Assembly (NCBI GenBank): GCA_035301985.1
Contig: DATGTE010000008.1
Span: 62,001-126,000 of the forward strand
Direction of reading: 5' to 3'
Length of the DNA: 64,000 bases
DNA from: DASUXY01 sp035301985
GTDB lineage: Bacteria > Bacillota > Bacilli > Bacillales > Amphibacillaceae
Positions 35,375 through 43,586 of this stretch are shown here, piece by piece. The translations under genes were made by a program, and so were the position numbers. The notes under the pieces were generated by a model. That model worked only from the letters and a program-made list of their open reading frames with translations. It was not told the DNA's origin and did no database searches. Position 1 is the first letter of the stretch. Each line of letters begins with the position of its first letter.

Positions 35375-36103
35375 TTATGGGTTGGTTGTCCATAGACCAG
35401 CAGATTTAACAAAGACACGTTTGTTTAATTGCAAATGAGCAACCATCAGTTCGGCTAAGTCCTCCGGCTGAAGGAAATCTTCTTCATTTCCTTTTACCAA
35501 CCCTTGATTGATCGCTAAATCGGTAACGATTGTACTCGGTGTGAGTGCAGTAACACGGATATCGTGTTTACGTGCTTCCATGGCAAGGGATTCTGTTAAG
35601 CCAAGGACACCTGCTTTTGATGCACTGTAGGCACTCGTGACAGGGCCACCTTTTTGTCCAGCTGTCGAAGAAATGTTAATAATGTCACCACTTTTTTGTT
35701 CGATCATTGTAGGAAGAACAGCACGTGTGACGTAGTACATTCCTAACAAGTTCACTTGAATAATCTTTTCCCATTCAGATACGTCTAGTTCTAAAAACTT
35801 TCCAAATTTAGCGATGCCCGCATTATTAATTAAAATATCAATGCGACCTAAATCATTTTTCAGCTGATCAATCGCATCAATTACTTGTTCATTTTTCGAT
35901 ACATCACCTGTAGCTATATATACGTTACTGTTCGGATTGACTTCATTTTTTATGTCTTCTGCTACTTGTTGTAAGTCCTTTTCCGTACGAGCCATTAGCC
36001 CTAGATGGACACCTTCTTTTGCCAAAGCAATGGCAGTCGCACGACCTACACCTTTACTAGCACCTGTAATGATTGCTGTTTTCCCTTTTAGTGATGTAGA
36101 CAT
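35375..36103 (-). CDS. Short-chain dehydrogenase/reductase (3-ketoacyl reductase-like)
   Basis: A 242-aa classical SDR. The NAD(P)-binding motif TGASKGVG is at residues 13-20, NNAG near 90, the catalytic Ser in INISSTAG, and YSASK near 156. The C-terminal LQPEDLAELMVAHLQLNKRVFV is typical of FabG-like oxidoreductases of Bacillus. ATG 36103 follows GGAGTG; a longer frame to 36160 lacks support. The physiological substrate is unknown. A second SDR lies just upstream on the same strand with its own terminator. Confidence 0.85.
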   Translation of the reverse strand: MSTSLKGKTAIITGASKGVGRATAIALAKEGVHLGLMARTEKDLQQVAEDIKNEVNPNSNVYIATGDVSKNEQVIDAIDQLKNDLGRIDILINNAGIAKFGKFLELDVSEWEKIIQVNLLGMYYVTRAVLPTMIEQKSGDIINISSTAGQKGGPVTSAYSASKAGVLGLTESLAMEARKHDIRVTALTPSTIVTDLAINQGLVKGNEEDFLQPEDLAELMVAHLQLNKRVFVKSAGLWTTNP

Positions 36104-36546
36104 ATTCAACACTCCTTTATTTCTAATCTCCATTAAAGAGGGACTTATCCCATTATACAAATTCTTGTGGTTGATGAAAAGAAAAGCGGTACAGAGTGGA
36201 TGATAGAAAACGACGGGGCCATGATGGATCGCTTCATCAATTAATATGGTGTATTTCCTTTAAAGTCGGTAGATTTAGGCGTGTGAATAATCTCACATGA
36301 GAATGATATGTTAAAAAAATGTATGTATATAATAAAGGAATCAAAAGTAAATAATCCATGTCACAATAGTGTCTAAAGAAGATGTGCACGATAAAAATCA
36401 TCCGATAGAGGCATCTAAGACTAAAAATGAATGGATAATTTCTTCCAAATGAACGAGGCTATTTTCACATCAGATTTTTTAAGTTATATTAATTTCAAAA
36501 GCCAGAACCGAATATGGTTGGTTCTGGCCTTTGAATACGCACGTTA
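36104..36546. other. 443-bp gap between the two SDR genes
   Basis: Besides the terminator at 36494-36533, nothing coding is evident on either strand. It should hold the promoter of the downstream SDR gene. Confidence 0.4.
36494..36533 (-). terminator. Terminator after the second SDR gene
   Basis: AAAGCCAGAACC and GGTTCTGGCCTTT arms; on the minus strand the stem is followed by a TTTT-containing tract. Confidence 0.75.
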
Positions 36547-37299
36547 TTATAGCATAACATCTCCTACATTTGGGCTTAATGTTTGCCCAGTAAAGGCATT
36601 ACCATCAGGGTCGGATGCCAGTAGCACTACAGTCGGAATGATTTCATCCACTTGTCCAAAGCGTTGTAAGGGAAGTTCAGCTAATTTTTCTTTTCTCCAA
36701 TCAGCATCAAAGTCAGCAAGCATAGGTGTTTCTGTTGGCCCTGGTGCGACACAATTAGCTGTAATGCCGTGTGGGCCCAATTCTAATGCAATAGATTTGG
36801 TAAACCCGATGACGCCGGCTTTGGATGCTGCGTAATGACTTACTTCTACACCGCCCTTTTGACCTAAGTTAGATGAGAAGTTTATGATTCTTCCTGATTT
36901 TTGAGAAATCATATGCGCTACAGCATACTTCGTTGTTAAAAAGACACTTTTTAAATTTACATCGATCATTGTATCCCATGCTTCTTCATCTAAATCTTGT
37001 ACAGGACCTTGATCACTTATTCCGGCAACATTGGCTAAAATATCAACCCGATCAAATGTATGGATGGTCTGATCAACTAATGATTTTGCAGTGTCGTTTT
37101 TTGATAAATCTCCTTCCATTGCTATCGCTCGAATGCCATAACTCTCAAGTTCTTTTATAAATTCATCCATTTCTTTTTGTTCGGTTCCAAAATAATTTAA
37201 GGAAAGATGAGCGCCTTCCTTCGCAAAAGCAAGGGCAACCGATTTTCCAATACCTTGACCAGCTCCGGTTACAATCGCAACTTTATTTTTTAACTTCAT
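36547..37299 (-). CDS. Short-chain dehydrogenase/reductase (FabG/glucose-dehydrogenase-like)
   Basis: A 250-aa classical SDR: TGAGQGIG at residues 11-18, NVAG near 89, catalytic Ser in INFSSNLG, YAASK near 154, then PGPTETPML and the C-terminal FTGQTLSPNVGDVM. GTGGAGG precedes ATG. The two SDRs share only moderate similarity and have separate terminators, so they are not an obvious recent duplication. Substrate unknown. Confidence 0.87.
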   Translation of the reverse strand: MKLKNKVAIVTGAGQGIGKSVALAFAKEGAHLSLNYFGTEQKEMDEFIKELESYGIRAIAMEGDLSKNDTAKSLVDQTIHTFDRVDILANVAGISDQGPVQDLDEEAWDTMIDVNLKSVFLTTKYAVAHMISQKSGRIINFSSNLGQKGGVEVSHYAASKAGVIGFTKSIALELGPHGITANCVAPGPTETPMLADFDADWRKEKLAELPLQRFGQVDEIIPTVVLLASDPDGNAFTGQTLSPNVGDVML

Positions 37300-37436
37300 C
37301 TGAATACCTCCACTCTTAATGTTCCCTAAATCCGTTCTTCTTAAAACTCATAAATTTTCATCAAAAATCGATAATTGGAACCATTTTAAGATTATTTTAG
37401 GCTATCGTGATGCCCCAAGTCTTTTCCTTCACATAT

Positions 37437-37910
37437 TTATTGAATAGTGAGTGATACATCTTGATTTAAACTCATCAAGACAGGTGATTCTGTGATCGAC
37501 AGGTTAGCAATCTTTTCAATTTTTGTAGCATCCGCCGAAGATTCAACAGATAGGACGATTTCTGGTTCAATCATACCAGGATTCCCATCGTTTAAACCTA
37601 AAAACGGTTTTTGATCAAACTTTCCCGTAAATTGAATCTTTACTTTTGAAAACGAAATTTTATTAAAATAGGCATTCTTATGGAAAGTTGTGGCATAACA
37701 ATTTGCAGCAGATACGACTAACATTTCAACCGCCGTCATTTTTCCTTTAGGCATTTCAGGCATTCCCTCGATAGGATTTAAGTTTTCTATTTTAGATGCG
37801 GTAGGTTCACCGCCAACAAACTCAAATGTTCCACGCCATACACTTACAGCTAATGAATCATCAGCCTGTATGCGCTTTGTCATTTCTTGAAACATTTCCA
37901 TTTTATTCAT
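37437..37910 (-). CDS. OsmC/Ohr-family protein
   Basis: A 157-aa OsmC-like protein, a fold whose members reduce organic or fatty-acid hydroperoxides with reactive cysteines. The first conserved Cys lies in VVSAANCYATTFHKNAY near residue 81. The second family cysteine is not seen in the C-terminal half (SITESPVLMSLNQDVSL), so peroxidase activity is uncertain. ATG 37910 has AAGGAGGT 7 nt ahead; the longer frame is rejected. Confidence 0.75.
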   Translation of the reverse strand: MNKMEMFQEMTKRIQADDSLAVSVWRGTFEFVGGEPTASKIENLNPIEGMPEMPKGKMTAVEMLVVSAANCYATTFHKNAYFNKISFSKVKIQFTGKFDQKPFLGLNDGNPGMIEPEIVLSVESSADATKIEKIANLSITESPVLMSLNQDVSLTIQ

Positions 37911-37934
37911 CCATATACCTCCTTGTATACACAC

Positions 37935-38281
37935 CTCATTATACCCATAGGTGTATTTAAAGGCACGTAATACGTTTGGCTCCTATAAAATTTCTATACT
38001 TAAAAAATTGAATCAAATTTATATTAGGGATCTTCGCTAAAGGAGTCTCCCGTTTGGTGAATATAGAATGATTACATACGAGGAATTTTTTATTAAAAAA
38101 GAGCCACTGGTAAGTGACTCTCATCTTCTTATAATTTCTTCATTTTATTAAAACACTACAAAACACATTAAAAAACATATCATTTGTTGGCAGCATGTTG
38201 GCATAACCCGTTTTTGATATAAATAGAGCGACTCCACGAATTTTATGGAATCGCTCTATTTATATCAGCGTTGAAAATGAA
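37935..38281. other. Intergenic region with two hairpins beyond tRNA-Val
   Basis: It holds a minus-strand terminator-like hairpin GAGTCACT/AGTGGCTC followed by TTTTTT (38096-38120) and a second stem AAATAGAGCGA/TCGCTCTATTT (38221-38262) that probably ends the tRNA transcript. No gene is seen. Confidence 0.55.
38096..38120 (-). terminator. Terminator downstream of tRNA-Val
   Basis: On the minus strand: GAGTCACT, TACC, AGTGGCTC, then TTTTTT. Confidence 0.75.
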
Positions 38282-38354
38282 TGATTCCGATTGGGCTCGA
38301 ACCAACGACCTCCACCCTGTCAAGGTGGCGCTCTCCCAGCTGAGCTACGGAATC
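38282..38354 (-). tRNA. tRNA-Val (anticodon GAC)
   Basis: Cloverleaf on the minus strand: acceptor GATTCCG/CGGAATC, D arm GCTCAGCTGGGAGAGC, anticodon stem CCACC/GGTGG with loop TTGACAG (anticodon GAC), T arm ending TTCGAGC, discriminator A. The 3' CCA is not encoded. A plus-strand reading would suggest GTC (Asp), but the D and T arms fix the minus strand. Confidence 0.93.
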
Positions 38355-38643
38355 GTATGTATTCGTTTTGAACGACAATTTATACTATACATCGTTTTTC
38401 ATGTACTGTCAAGGGTTTTATGAATTTTTATTAAAAAAGCTTAAAATGATTACACATGAGATCGTTTAATCGATCATATAATAGATTAAGAGAAAGCGAT
38501 GATCGATTTTTTCAATCATGTACTCAAAAAATGCACATCACAGAGCGATAACGGTTAACTCTCTCTTACAACTTGTAAATCGTTTTTATATTTATGATGT
38601 CTTGACAAAACAGTTGAATGACAACAGGGAGGTTGGAACTGAA

Positions 38644-38976
38644 ATGAGCAAAGTTTACGGACATACTGTCGACCGGCAAACACGTTGTACACATTATCAT
38701 ACAGAAACAGATATTATTGCTATTAAATTTAAATGTTGTCATAAATATTATCCGTGTTATAAATGCCATCAAGAATGTGAAGATCACGAGATTGCTGTAT
38801 GGAAAAAGGAAGAATTTGATGAATTAGCGATCTTATGTGGAGTATGTGGTACCGAGCATACGATCCGCGAATATTTGCAAACAAATCATTGTGTACATTG
38901 TCACTCCGACTTTAATGAAGGGTGTCAAAACCATTTTCATATTTATTTTGAATATGACGATGATTGCGTAAGGTAA
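38644..38976 (+). CDS. CHY-type zinc finger protein
   Basis: A 110-aa protein dense in Cys and His: TRCTHYHTETDIIAIKFKCCHKYYPCYKCHQECEDHE, then ILCGVCGTEH and NHCVHCHSDF. This is the CHY zinc-finger pattern, expected to bind several zinc ions. ATG 38644 begins the family-typical MSKVYGHTVD; GGAGG lies 11 nt upstream, slightly far. Bacterial members are uncharacterised. It is a single gene, not linked to its neighbours. Confidence 0.82.
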   Translation: MSKVYGHTVDRQTRCTHYHTETDIIAIKFKCCHKYYPCYKCHQECEDHEIAVWKKEEFDELAILCGVCGTEHTIREYLQTNHCVHCHSDFNEGCQNHFHIYFEYDDDCVR

Positions 38977-39139
38977 ACATCTATGTACACTAATCATATC
39001 GCGCAGCGAAATAGACCCGAGTCAAAAATGATATATATGTGCCACGCAAACCACTCCTACTTTCGATAGTACTAGTAAAGGGGGATATCGTTCCTTGGAT
39101 GATCACCCCTTCATAACATATAACTAAGGAGGACATACG

Positions 39140-39385
39140 ATGATTGAAGTGTATGATGTCGCGCTCATTCCGTTAATCGTAGGTCTTGTGGAATTGTTGA
39201 AGGGATTTGGATTACCGAAAAAATGGTTACCGATTGTCTCGATTCTATTTGGGATAACGGCAGGTGTGTTATATGTTCATCCTGATGATTTAAAAGGGGC
39301 GATCATCGTCGGCTTAATGTTAGGGATGGCTGCTAGTGGGTTGTATTCTGGTACCAAAAACACGATTGAGAAGAGTGACAATTAA
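39140..39385 (+). CDS. Holin-like small membrane protein, isolated
   Basis: An 81-aa protein with two or three hydrophobic segments (LIPLIVGLVELLKGFGLP, LPIVSILFGITAGVLYV, IIVGLMLGMAASGLYSG), resembling the A118-type phage holin family, which normally forms membrane pores for lysis. AAGGAGG precedes ATG. No endolysin, phage structural gene or integrase is nearby, so it is a domesticated or remnant gene rather than part of a prophage in view. Confidence 0.7.
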   Translation: MIEVYDVALIPLIVGLVELLKGFGLPKKWLPIVSILFGITAGVLYVHPDDLKGAIIVGLMLGMAASGLYSGTKNTIEKSDN

Positions 39386-39545
39386 TCGTTATTGCTTTTC
39401 TAGCGAAGCGTATATGATTTTTATACTGCCACCTTAGTCGTAAGAGAATGATTGAAAGGATTGGTAAGCATTTTTTACTTTCAACATTGAAAAAACAACA
39501 TGAAGGGCTCGGGCGTCACTTTATGTGATCATTTTGCATGATGAC

Positions 39546-39574
39546 TTGACATTCTAGAATGAGTTCGTTATGAT
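39546..39574 (+). promoter_or_regulatory. Sigma-A promoter before the SAM riboswitch
   Basis: TTGACA (39546-39551), 17-nt spacer, TATGAT (39569-39574). Confidence 0.75.
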
Positions 39575-39607
39575 ATGAACAATTCAAAAAATTAAATAAA
39601 CCATTTT

Positions 39608-39757
39608 CTTATCAAGAGTCGGGGGAGGAACCTGGTCCGAAGATCCCGCAGCAACCGTTATTTGTAACAAGGTGCTAATTCCAGCAAGTATTTACTTGAA
39701 AGATGAGTAGGTGTGTTATGAATGATGTAACCTCTTCCTCATCGGAAGAGGTTTTTT
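39608..39757 (+). promoter_or_regulatory. SAM-I (S-box) riboswitch with terminator
   Basis: The aptamer shows the P1 strands CTTATC and GATGAG, the conserved GGAGGAACCTGG, the CCGCAGCAACC segment and AAGGTGCTAATTCCAGCA. It is followed by a terminator stem AACCTCTTCC/GGAAGAGGTT with TTTTTT (39729-39757). Binding of S-adenosylmethionine should favour the terminator, so the downstream CMD and monooxygenase genes would be expressed when methionine/SAM is scarce. Confidence 0.93.
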
Positions 39758-39910
39758 GATTCCCTTTTATGAAAATAGGAATCAATCATTGCAACGATTC
39801 ATCCCTTAAACCAAGTAAATACATAGGAAAAATACACTTAAAAGGAGGGATGAGAAGAACAATTGTGGATGAAAAAATCATCTATACATTAAATATAAGG
39901 AGAGATTACA

Positions 39911-40579
39911 TTGACGATTACAATTACAGACCCATTGTACAAAAAATCATATTTCAAGCGAATTACTGAATTGAAACAATATGCTCCCCAATCATTTGAA
40001 GCATTTTCAGCATTTACGAACCAGGCGTTAGCGACAGGGAAATTGAGTGTTAAATTGAAAGAATTGATTGCCGTAGCGGTAGCCCATATAACTGGATGTC
40101 CGTATTGCATTGACTTACATGTGAAAAATGCACGGGAACACGATGCGACAAAAGAAGAAGTAGCGGAGTCGATCTTTGTGGCTACATCCTTAAAGGCAGG
40201 CTCAGCTGCTGCACACGGGGTCAATGCGCTGAATGCATTTGATGAAAAAGATGATGAACAACTGTATAAAGCTTCTTATTTTAATCGGCTCAAAGAATTT
40301 GCCAAGTTGACGGGCGATACGTTCAAGTCATTTGCTCAGTTTGATCAAACTTCGCTTGCAGCCCAACACCTAACCGAAAAAGAAAAAGAATTAATTGCTG
40401 TAGCGTCTGCACATACAACGGGATGCGCTTATTGTATTGATTTGCATACAAAGAATGCCAAAAAATTGGGCGTGAGTTTGGAAGAAATATCGGAAGCTAT
40501 TTTTGTTGCCGTCGCTTTAAAAGCAGGTTCTGCATTTGCCCATAGTGTCAATGCATTGAATGCCTATGATGAACAATAA
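39911..40579 (+). CDS. Tandem-duplicated carboxymuconolactone decarboxylase/AhpD-like protein
   Basis: A 222-aa protein made of two copies of a CMD/AhpD domain. Copy 1 has C63-P-Y-C66-I-D-L-H70, copy 2 has C172-A-Y-C175-I-D-L-H179; the repeat period is 109 residues, and each copy begins KxSYF and ends with KAGSAxAHxVNALNAxDE. Single-domain relatives form oligomeric peroxidases with the CxxC pair. The start is TTG with AAGGAGAG ahead. It is the first gene after the SAM riboswitch, 44 nt before a flavin monooxygenase, suggesting a role in sulfur-compound oxidation or protection from its by-products. Confidence 0.88.
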   Translation: MTITITDPLYKKSYFKRITELKQYAPQSFEAFSAFTNQALATGKLSVKLKELIAVAVAHITGCPYCIDLHVKNAREHDATKEEVAESIFVATSLKAGSAAAHGVNALNAFDEKDDEQLYKASYFNRLKEFAKLTGDTFKSFAQFDQTSLAAQHLTEKEKELIAVASAHTTGCAYCIDLHTKNAKKLGVSLEEISEAIFVAVALKAGSAFAHSVNALNAYDEQ

Positions 40580-40623
40580 AATATGTACGTGTTTATGAGA
40601 TCAATAAAAGGAGTCCGAATGTC

Positions 40624-41994
40624 ATGTCAAAACAAATTCATTTAAATGGTTTTATTCAAAATTCACCTTCGCCACATTCGACAGGGTTATGGAAGCATGA
40701 TCAGGATGAAGGGATCCATCACAATCGTTTGTCTTACTGGGTTGAAACGGCACAAATTTTGGAGCGAGGTAAATTCGATGCCTTATTTATTGCCGACGTA
40801 CTCGGAACGTATAGTGTATATGAAAACAGCCATCACGCGGCTACACGTCATGCTGTTCAATTACCGGCTCATGATCCATTAATACCGATTACAGCGATGG
40901 CAACTGCCACGAAACACATCGGGTTTGCCCCGACGATTTCCACTACATATGCACAGCCATATGCGTTGGCACGTCAGCTATCTACACTCGATCATTTAAC
41001 AGAAGGGCGAGTTGCTTGGAATGTCGTAACATCCTATTTAGAAAGTGAAGCCGTTAATTTGGGACTTTCCGAACGTCCTCCTAAAGACCAAAGATATGAC
41101 CGTGCCGATGAATTTTTGGAAGTTGTTTATAAGTTGTGGGAACATAGTTGGGAGCAAGGTGCAGTCGTCTATGATCGAAATAATGATACATTTGCTGATC
41201 CTGAAAAAGTTCATTTAATCAACCATGAAGGTCCCTATTTTAATGTTGTTGGTCCACATTTAGTTGAACCGTCGCCACAACGCACACCTGTTCTTTTTCA
41301 GGCAGGAGGATCTTCAAGAGGAAGAGATTTTGCGGCCAAACATGCCGAAGCCGTGTTTACGAAACATCATTCATTACATGCTTTGAAGGAATATTCACAA
41401 GATATTCGTCGTCGGACAAAAAAACAAGGAAGAGATCCAGAAGATGTACTTATTTTTCCGATGATTTTACCAATTATTGGGTCAACTGAAGCAGAAGCAT
41501 ATGCTAACTATGAAGATTTAATGAATCATGTCAGCTATGAAGGTACGGCTTCTCTATTATCAGGGCATACGGGTATTGATTTTTCCAAATACAACCCTGA
41601 TCAATACATTGAGGAAATGGATACAGATGCTGTACAAGGAAATCTGAATATGTATGCCAAAGATCCACATAAAAAATGGACATTACGAGAGGCGATTATA
41701 AATCATGGACTCGGTAATGGAACAGTGAAGTTCATTGGCACTCCGGAACAAATAGCGAACAAAATTGAACAATGGGCTGAGGAAGGCGATGTGGATGGCT
41801 TTAATATTGCTCAGACTTATTCGTTAAACACGTTCCGTGAGTTTGTGGATCATGTTATTCCTGAATTGCAGGAGCGCGGGATCTACCGTAAAGAATATGA
41901 AGGGAATACCTTACGAGAGAACATGTTTGGAAAGGGAAACGCTCATTTACCGAACAATCACCCCGCGAAAAAACTGGGCGCCTATCAGCTTTAA
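40624..41994 (+). CDS. NtaA/SnaA/DszA-family flavin-dependent monooxygenase
   Basis: A 456-aa luciferase-like (LLM) monooxygenase that uses reduced FMN and O2. Family segments are HLNGFIQNSPSPHSTGLW at the start, WVETAQILERGKFDALFIADV, LSTLDHLTEGRVAWNVVTSY, the RPPKDQRYDRADEF block, and PVLFQAGGSSRGRDFAAKHAE. AAAGGAG precedes ATG. Control by the SAM riboswitch suggests that it releases sulfur from an organic compound (sulfone, sulfonate or thioether type). The reductase partner is not in the window. Confidence 0.88.
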   Translation: MSKQIHLNGFIQNSPSPHSTGLWKHDQDEGIHHNRLSYWVETAQILERGKFDALFIADVLGTYSVYENSHHAATRHAVQLPAHDPLIPITAMATATKHIGFAPTISTTYAQPYALARQLSTLDHLTEGRVAWNVVTSYLESEAVNLGLSERPPKDQRYDRADEFLEVVYKLWEHSWEQGAVVYDRNNDTFADPEKVHLINHEGPYFNVVGPHLVEPSPQRTPVLFQAGGSSRGRDFAAKHAEAVFTKHHSLHALKEYSQDIRRRTKKQGRDPEDVLIFPMILPIIGSTEAEAYANYEDLMNHVSYEGTASLLSGHTGIDFSKYNPDQYIEEMDTDAVQGNLNMYAKDPHKKWTLREAIINHGLGNGTVKFIGTPEQIANKIEQWAEEGDVDGFNIAQTYSLNTFREFVDHVIPELQERGIYRKEYEGNTLRENMFGKGNAHLPNNHPAKKLGAYQL

Positions 41995-42305
41995 TTCAAA
42001 ACTAAATTTTATCGCTTTAAAATGATATTAAGAATAAAAAATAGCAGGCCCAATTTACAGTTACTTTATTCAAAAAATTGTGAATTGGGCTTTATTTTAT
42101 CGCATTATAATTGTATAATTAAAGAGAAAATATGTGAACTGAAAATGTGGAAATGTATGAAAGTATTGTCAAGCAAACGGAGTACGAGAAAAAAGGTGCT
42201 CGATTGAAAAACGATCTGGTGAAATGCTACTTTTTTGAGTGATGATGACATATTTAAAATGGTTATGAATAAACTATGAAATAGTTCATGTTGAGGAGGA
42301 ATATT
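41995..42305. other. Terminator and gap after the monooxygenase
   Basis: A hairpin at 42048-42096 terminates the riboswitch unit. The remaining sequence to 42305 has no supported gene; the frame at 42022-42207 crosses the hairpin and lacks a ribosome site. Confidence 0.5.
42048..42096 (+). terminator. Terminator after the SAM-controlled unit
   Basis: GCCCAATTTACAG (42048-42060) and TTGTGAATTGGGC (42078-42090), then TTTATTTT. Confidence 0.82.
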
Positions 42306-42530
42306 TTGCGAGATTTCTTGCGGTTTCGTTTCTATATGGAGTTACTGTCAATTTCACTAGGAATTACGTTATGGATTTGGATTATTCCTATGCAAATCAT
42401 GCAAAATGGTCAACCGCGAATCATGACTGTCGGATTGGGTATGATTCTATGGTATACCATTTATTCCTACAATGAAACATTTCATGAGCTCAAAAATAAA
42501 TGGAAAGAAAAATGGTTTGAAAAGAAGTGA
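42306..42530 (+). CDS. Small two-helix membrane protein
   Basis: A 74-aa protein with hydrophobic segments MELLSISLGITLWIWIIPM and IMTVGLGMILWYTIYSY and a basic end LKNKWKEKWFEKK. TTG 42306 has AGGAGGA 5 nt before it; the upstream ATG 42288 would place that site inside the gene. Family not recognised; it stands alone before the pspA operon. Confidence 0.55.
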   Translation: MRDFLRFRFYMELLSISLGITLWIWIIPMQIMQNGQPRIMTVGLGMILWYTIYSYNETFHELKNKWKEKWFEKK

Positions 42531-42763
42531 GTCGAGGCGAAGATTTAACGTGAAAGGAACTAACTTTCACGGCATACATAAAAGTAATTTGCGAATTCAT
42601 TTTAACTGAAAAAATCCAACTATTCGTTTATATTATTCTTTTTGGTAGAAGGAAATCGTTGTTTGAGAAATAGAAGCAGTTTAGCAAGTTTAACAAATTG
42701 TTATATCATACAACATCCTTTGAGTGGCAAGTCATCATCACGAATAAATAATTTTTGAAAATA

Positions 42764-42791
42764 TGAAACCTTTTATGCATTAAGACAGTAT
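42764..42791 (+). promoter_or_regulatory. Sigma-W-like (ECF) promoter of pspA-ydjGHI
   Basis: TGAAAC (42764-42769), then 16 nt, then CAGTAT (42786-42791), close to TGAAAC-N16-CGTA. In B. subtilis ydjFGHI belongs to the sigma-W regulon. Confidence 0.65.
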
Positions 42792-42826
42792 ATATAAGAA
42801 GTAAAATATACCAATAGGAGGGCATC

Positions 42827-43504
42827 ATGGGTATTTTAGCGAGGTTTAAAGATATTATGTCAAGTAATTTTCATGCATTATTAGATAAGGCAGAGAACCC
42901 TGAGAAGATGGTGGATCAATATTTACGAAACCTTCAACGTGATTTAGGTAAAGTAAAGTCAGAAACAGCAACGATTATGGTGGAAGAGAAACGAGCAAAG
43001 CGAGCCGTTGAAGAATGTAAAGAAGATATCGAAAAGATGCAAAATTATGCATTAAAAGCATTAGAAGCGGGCAATGAAAATGATGCACGAAAATTTTTGG
43101 AGAAAAAAGCTTCCTTAGTCGAAAAGGAGGCTGAATTACAAGCGGCATACGAAGTGGCAGCCTCCAATACGGTGCAAATGAGACAAATGCACGACAAACT
43201 TGTTGAAGATATTGGAACATTAGAAGCACGTCGCTCGTTAATTAAAGGTAAAGCAGCTATGGTCAAAACGAAGCAAAGGATGAATGAGATTGGTACGTCG
43301 GTCGGTGGTATGAATCGCTCGATATCCGCATTTGAACGTATGGAAGATAAAGTGAATCAATCACTAGATGAAGCAAATGCTTTAGCTGAATTAAACGAGG
43401 GTCCTACAGATGACATAAAACATCTAACAGACAAATATAAAAGTAGTGTAGATGTCGACGATGAACTCGCTTTGCTTAAAGAACAGTTAAAAGAAAATGA
43501 ATGA
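42827..43504 (+). CDS. pspA: PspA/IM30 family membrane-stress protein
   Basis: A 225-aa, almost wholly alpha-helical coiled-coil protein of the PspA/Vipp1 (ESCRT-III-like) family that polymerises on damaged membranes. It begins MGILARFKDIMSSNFHALLDKAENPEKMVDQYLR with the amphipathic N-terminal helix, followed by long heptad-rich helices (residues 28-185). AGGAGGG precedes ATG. It is the first gene of a four-gene operon pspA-ydjG-ydjH-ydjI, equivalent to ydjFGHI of B. subtilis, behind a sigma-W-like promoter. Confidence 0.94.
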   Translation: MGILARFKDIMSSNFHALLDKAENPEKMVDQYLRNLQRDLGKVKSETATIMVEEKRAKRAVEECKEDIEKMQNYALKALEAGNENDARKFLEKKASLVEKEAELQAAYEVAASNTVQMRQMHDKLVEDIGTLEARRSLIKGKAAMVKTKQRMNEIGTSVGGMNRSISAFERMEDKVNQSLDEANALAELNEGPTDDIKHLTDKYKSSVDVDDELALLKEQLKENE

Positions 43505-43586
43505 ATGTAAAGAATAGACTTGTATTTGGAAGCTGTAGCATGTGCTACGGCTTCTTCAGTCGAGGATGATGAAAGGTGAATTTACG

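Larger units (their letters stand above)
39386..39910. other. Leader region of the SAM-controlled unit
   Basis: After the holin-like gene the first 160 nt show nothing clear. A promoter (39546-39574), the SAM-I aptamer (39608-39707) and its terminator (39729-39757) follow. AAAGGAGGG at 39842-39850 sits directly before ATG 39851, which opens a 39-codon frame running over the CMD gene start in another frame; it may be a leader peptide. Confidence 0.55.

Noticed and set aside
38282..38354. tRNA-Asp(GTC) on the plus strand
   Set aside because: The plus-strand loop reads GTC, but the D and T arms have correct polarity only on the minus strand, giving Val(GAC).
42022..42207. Frame of 61 codons after the monooxygenase
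   Set aside because: Spans the terminator hairpin and has no ribosome site.
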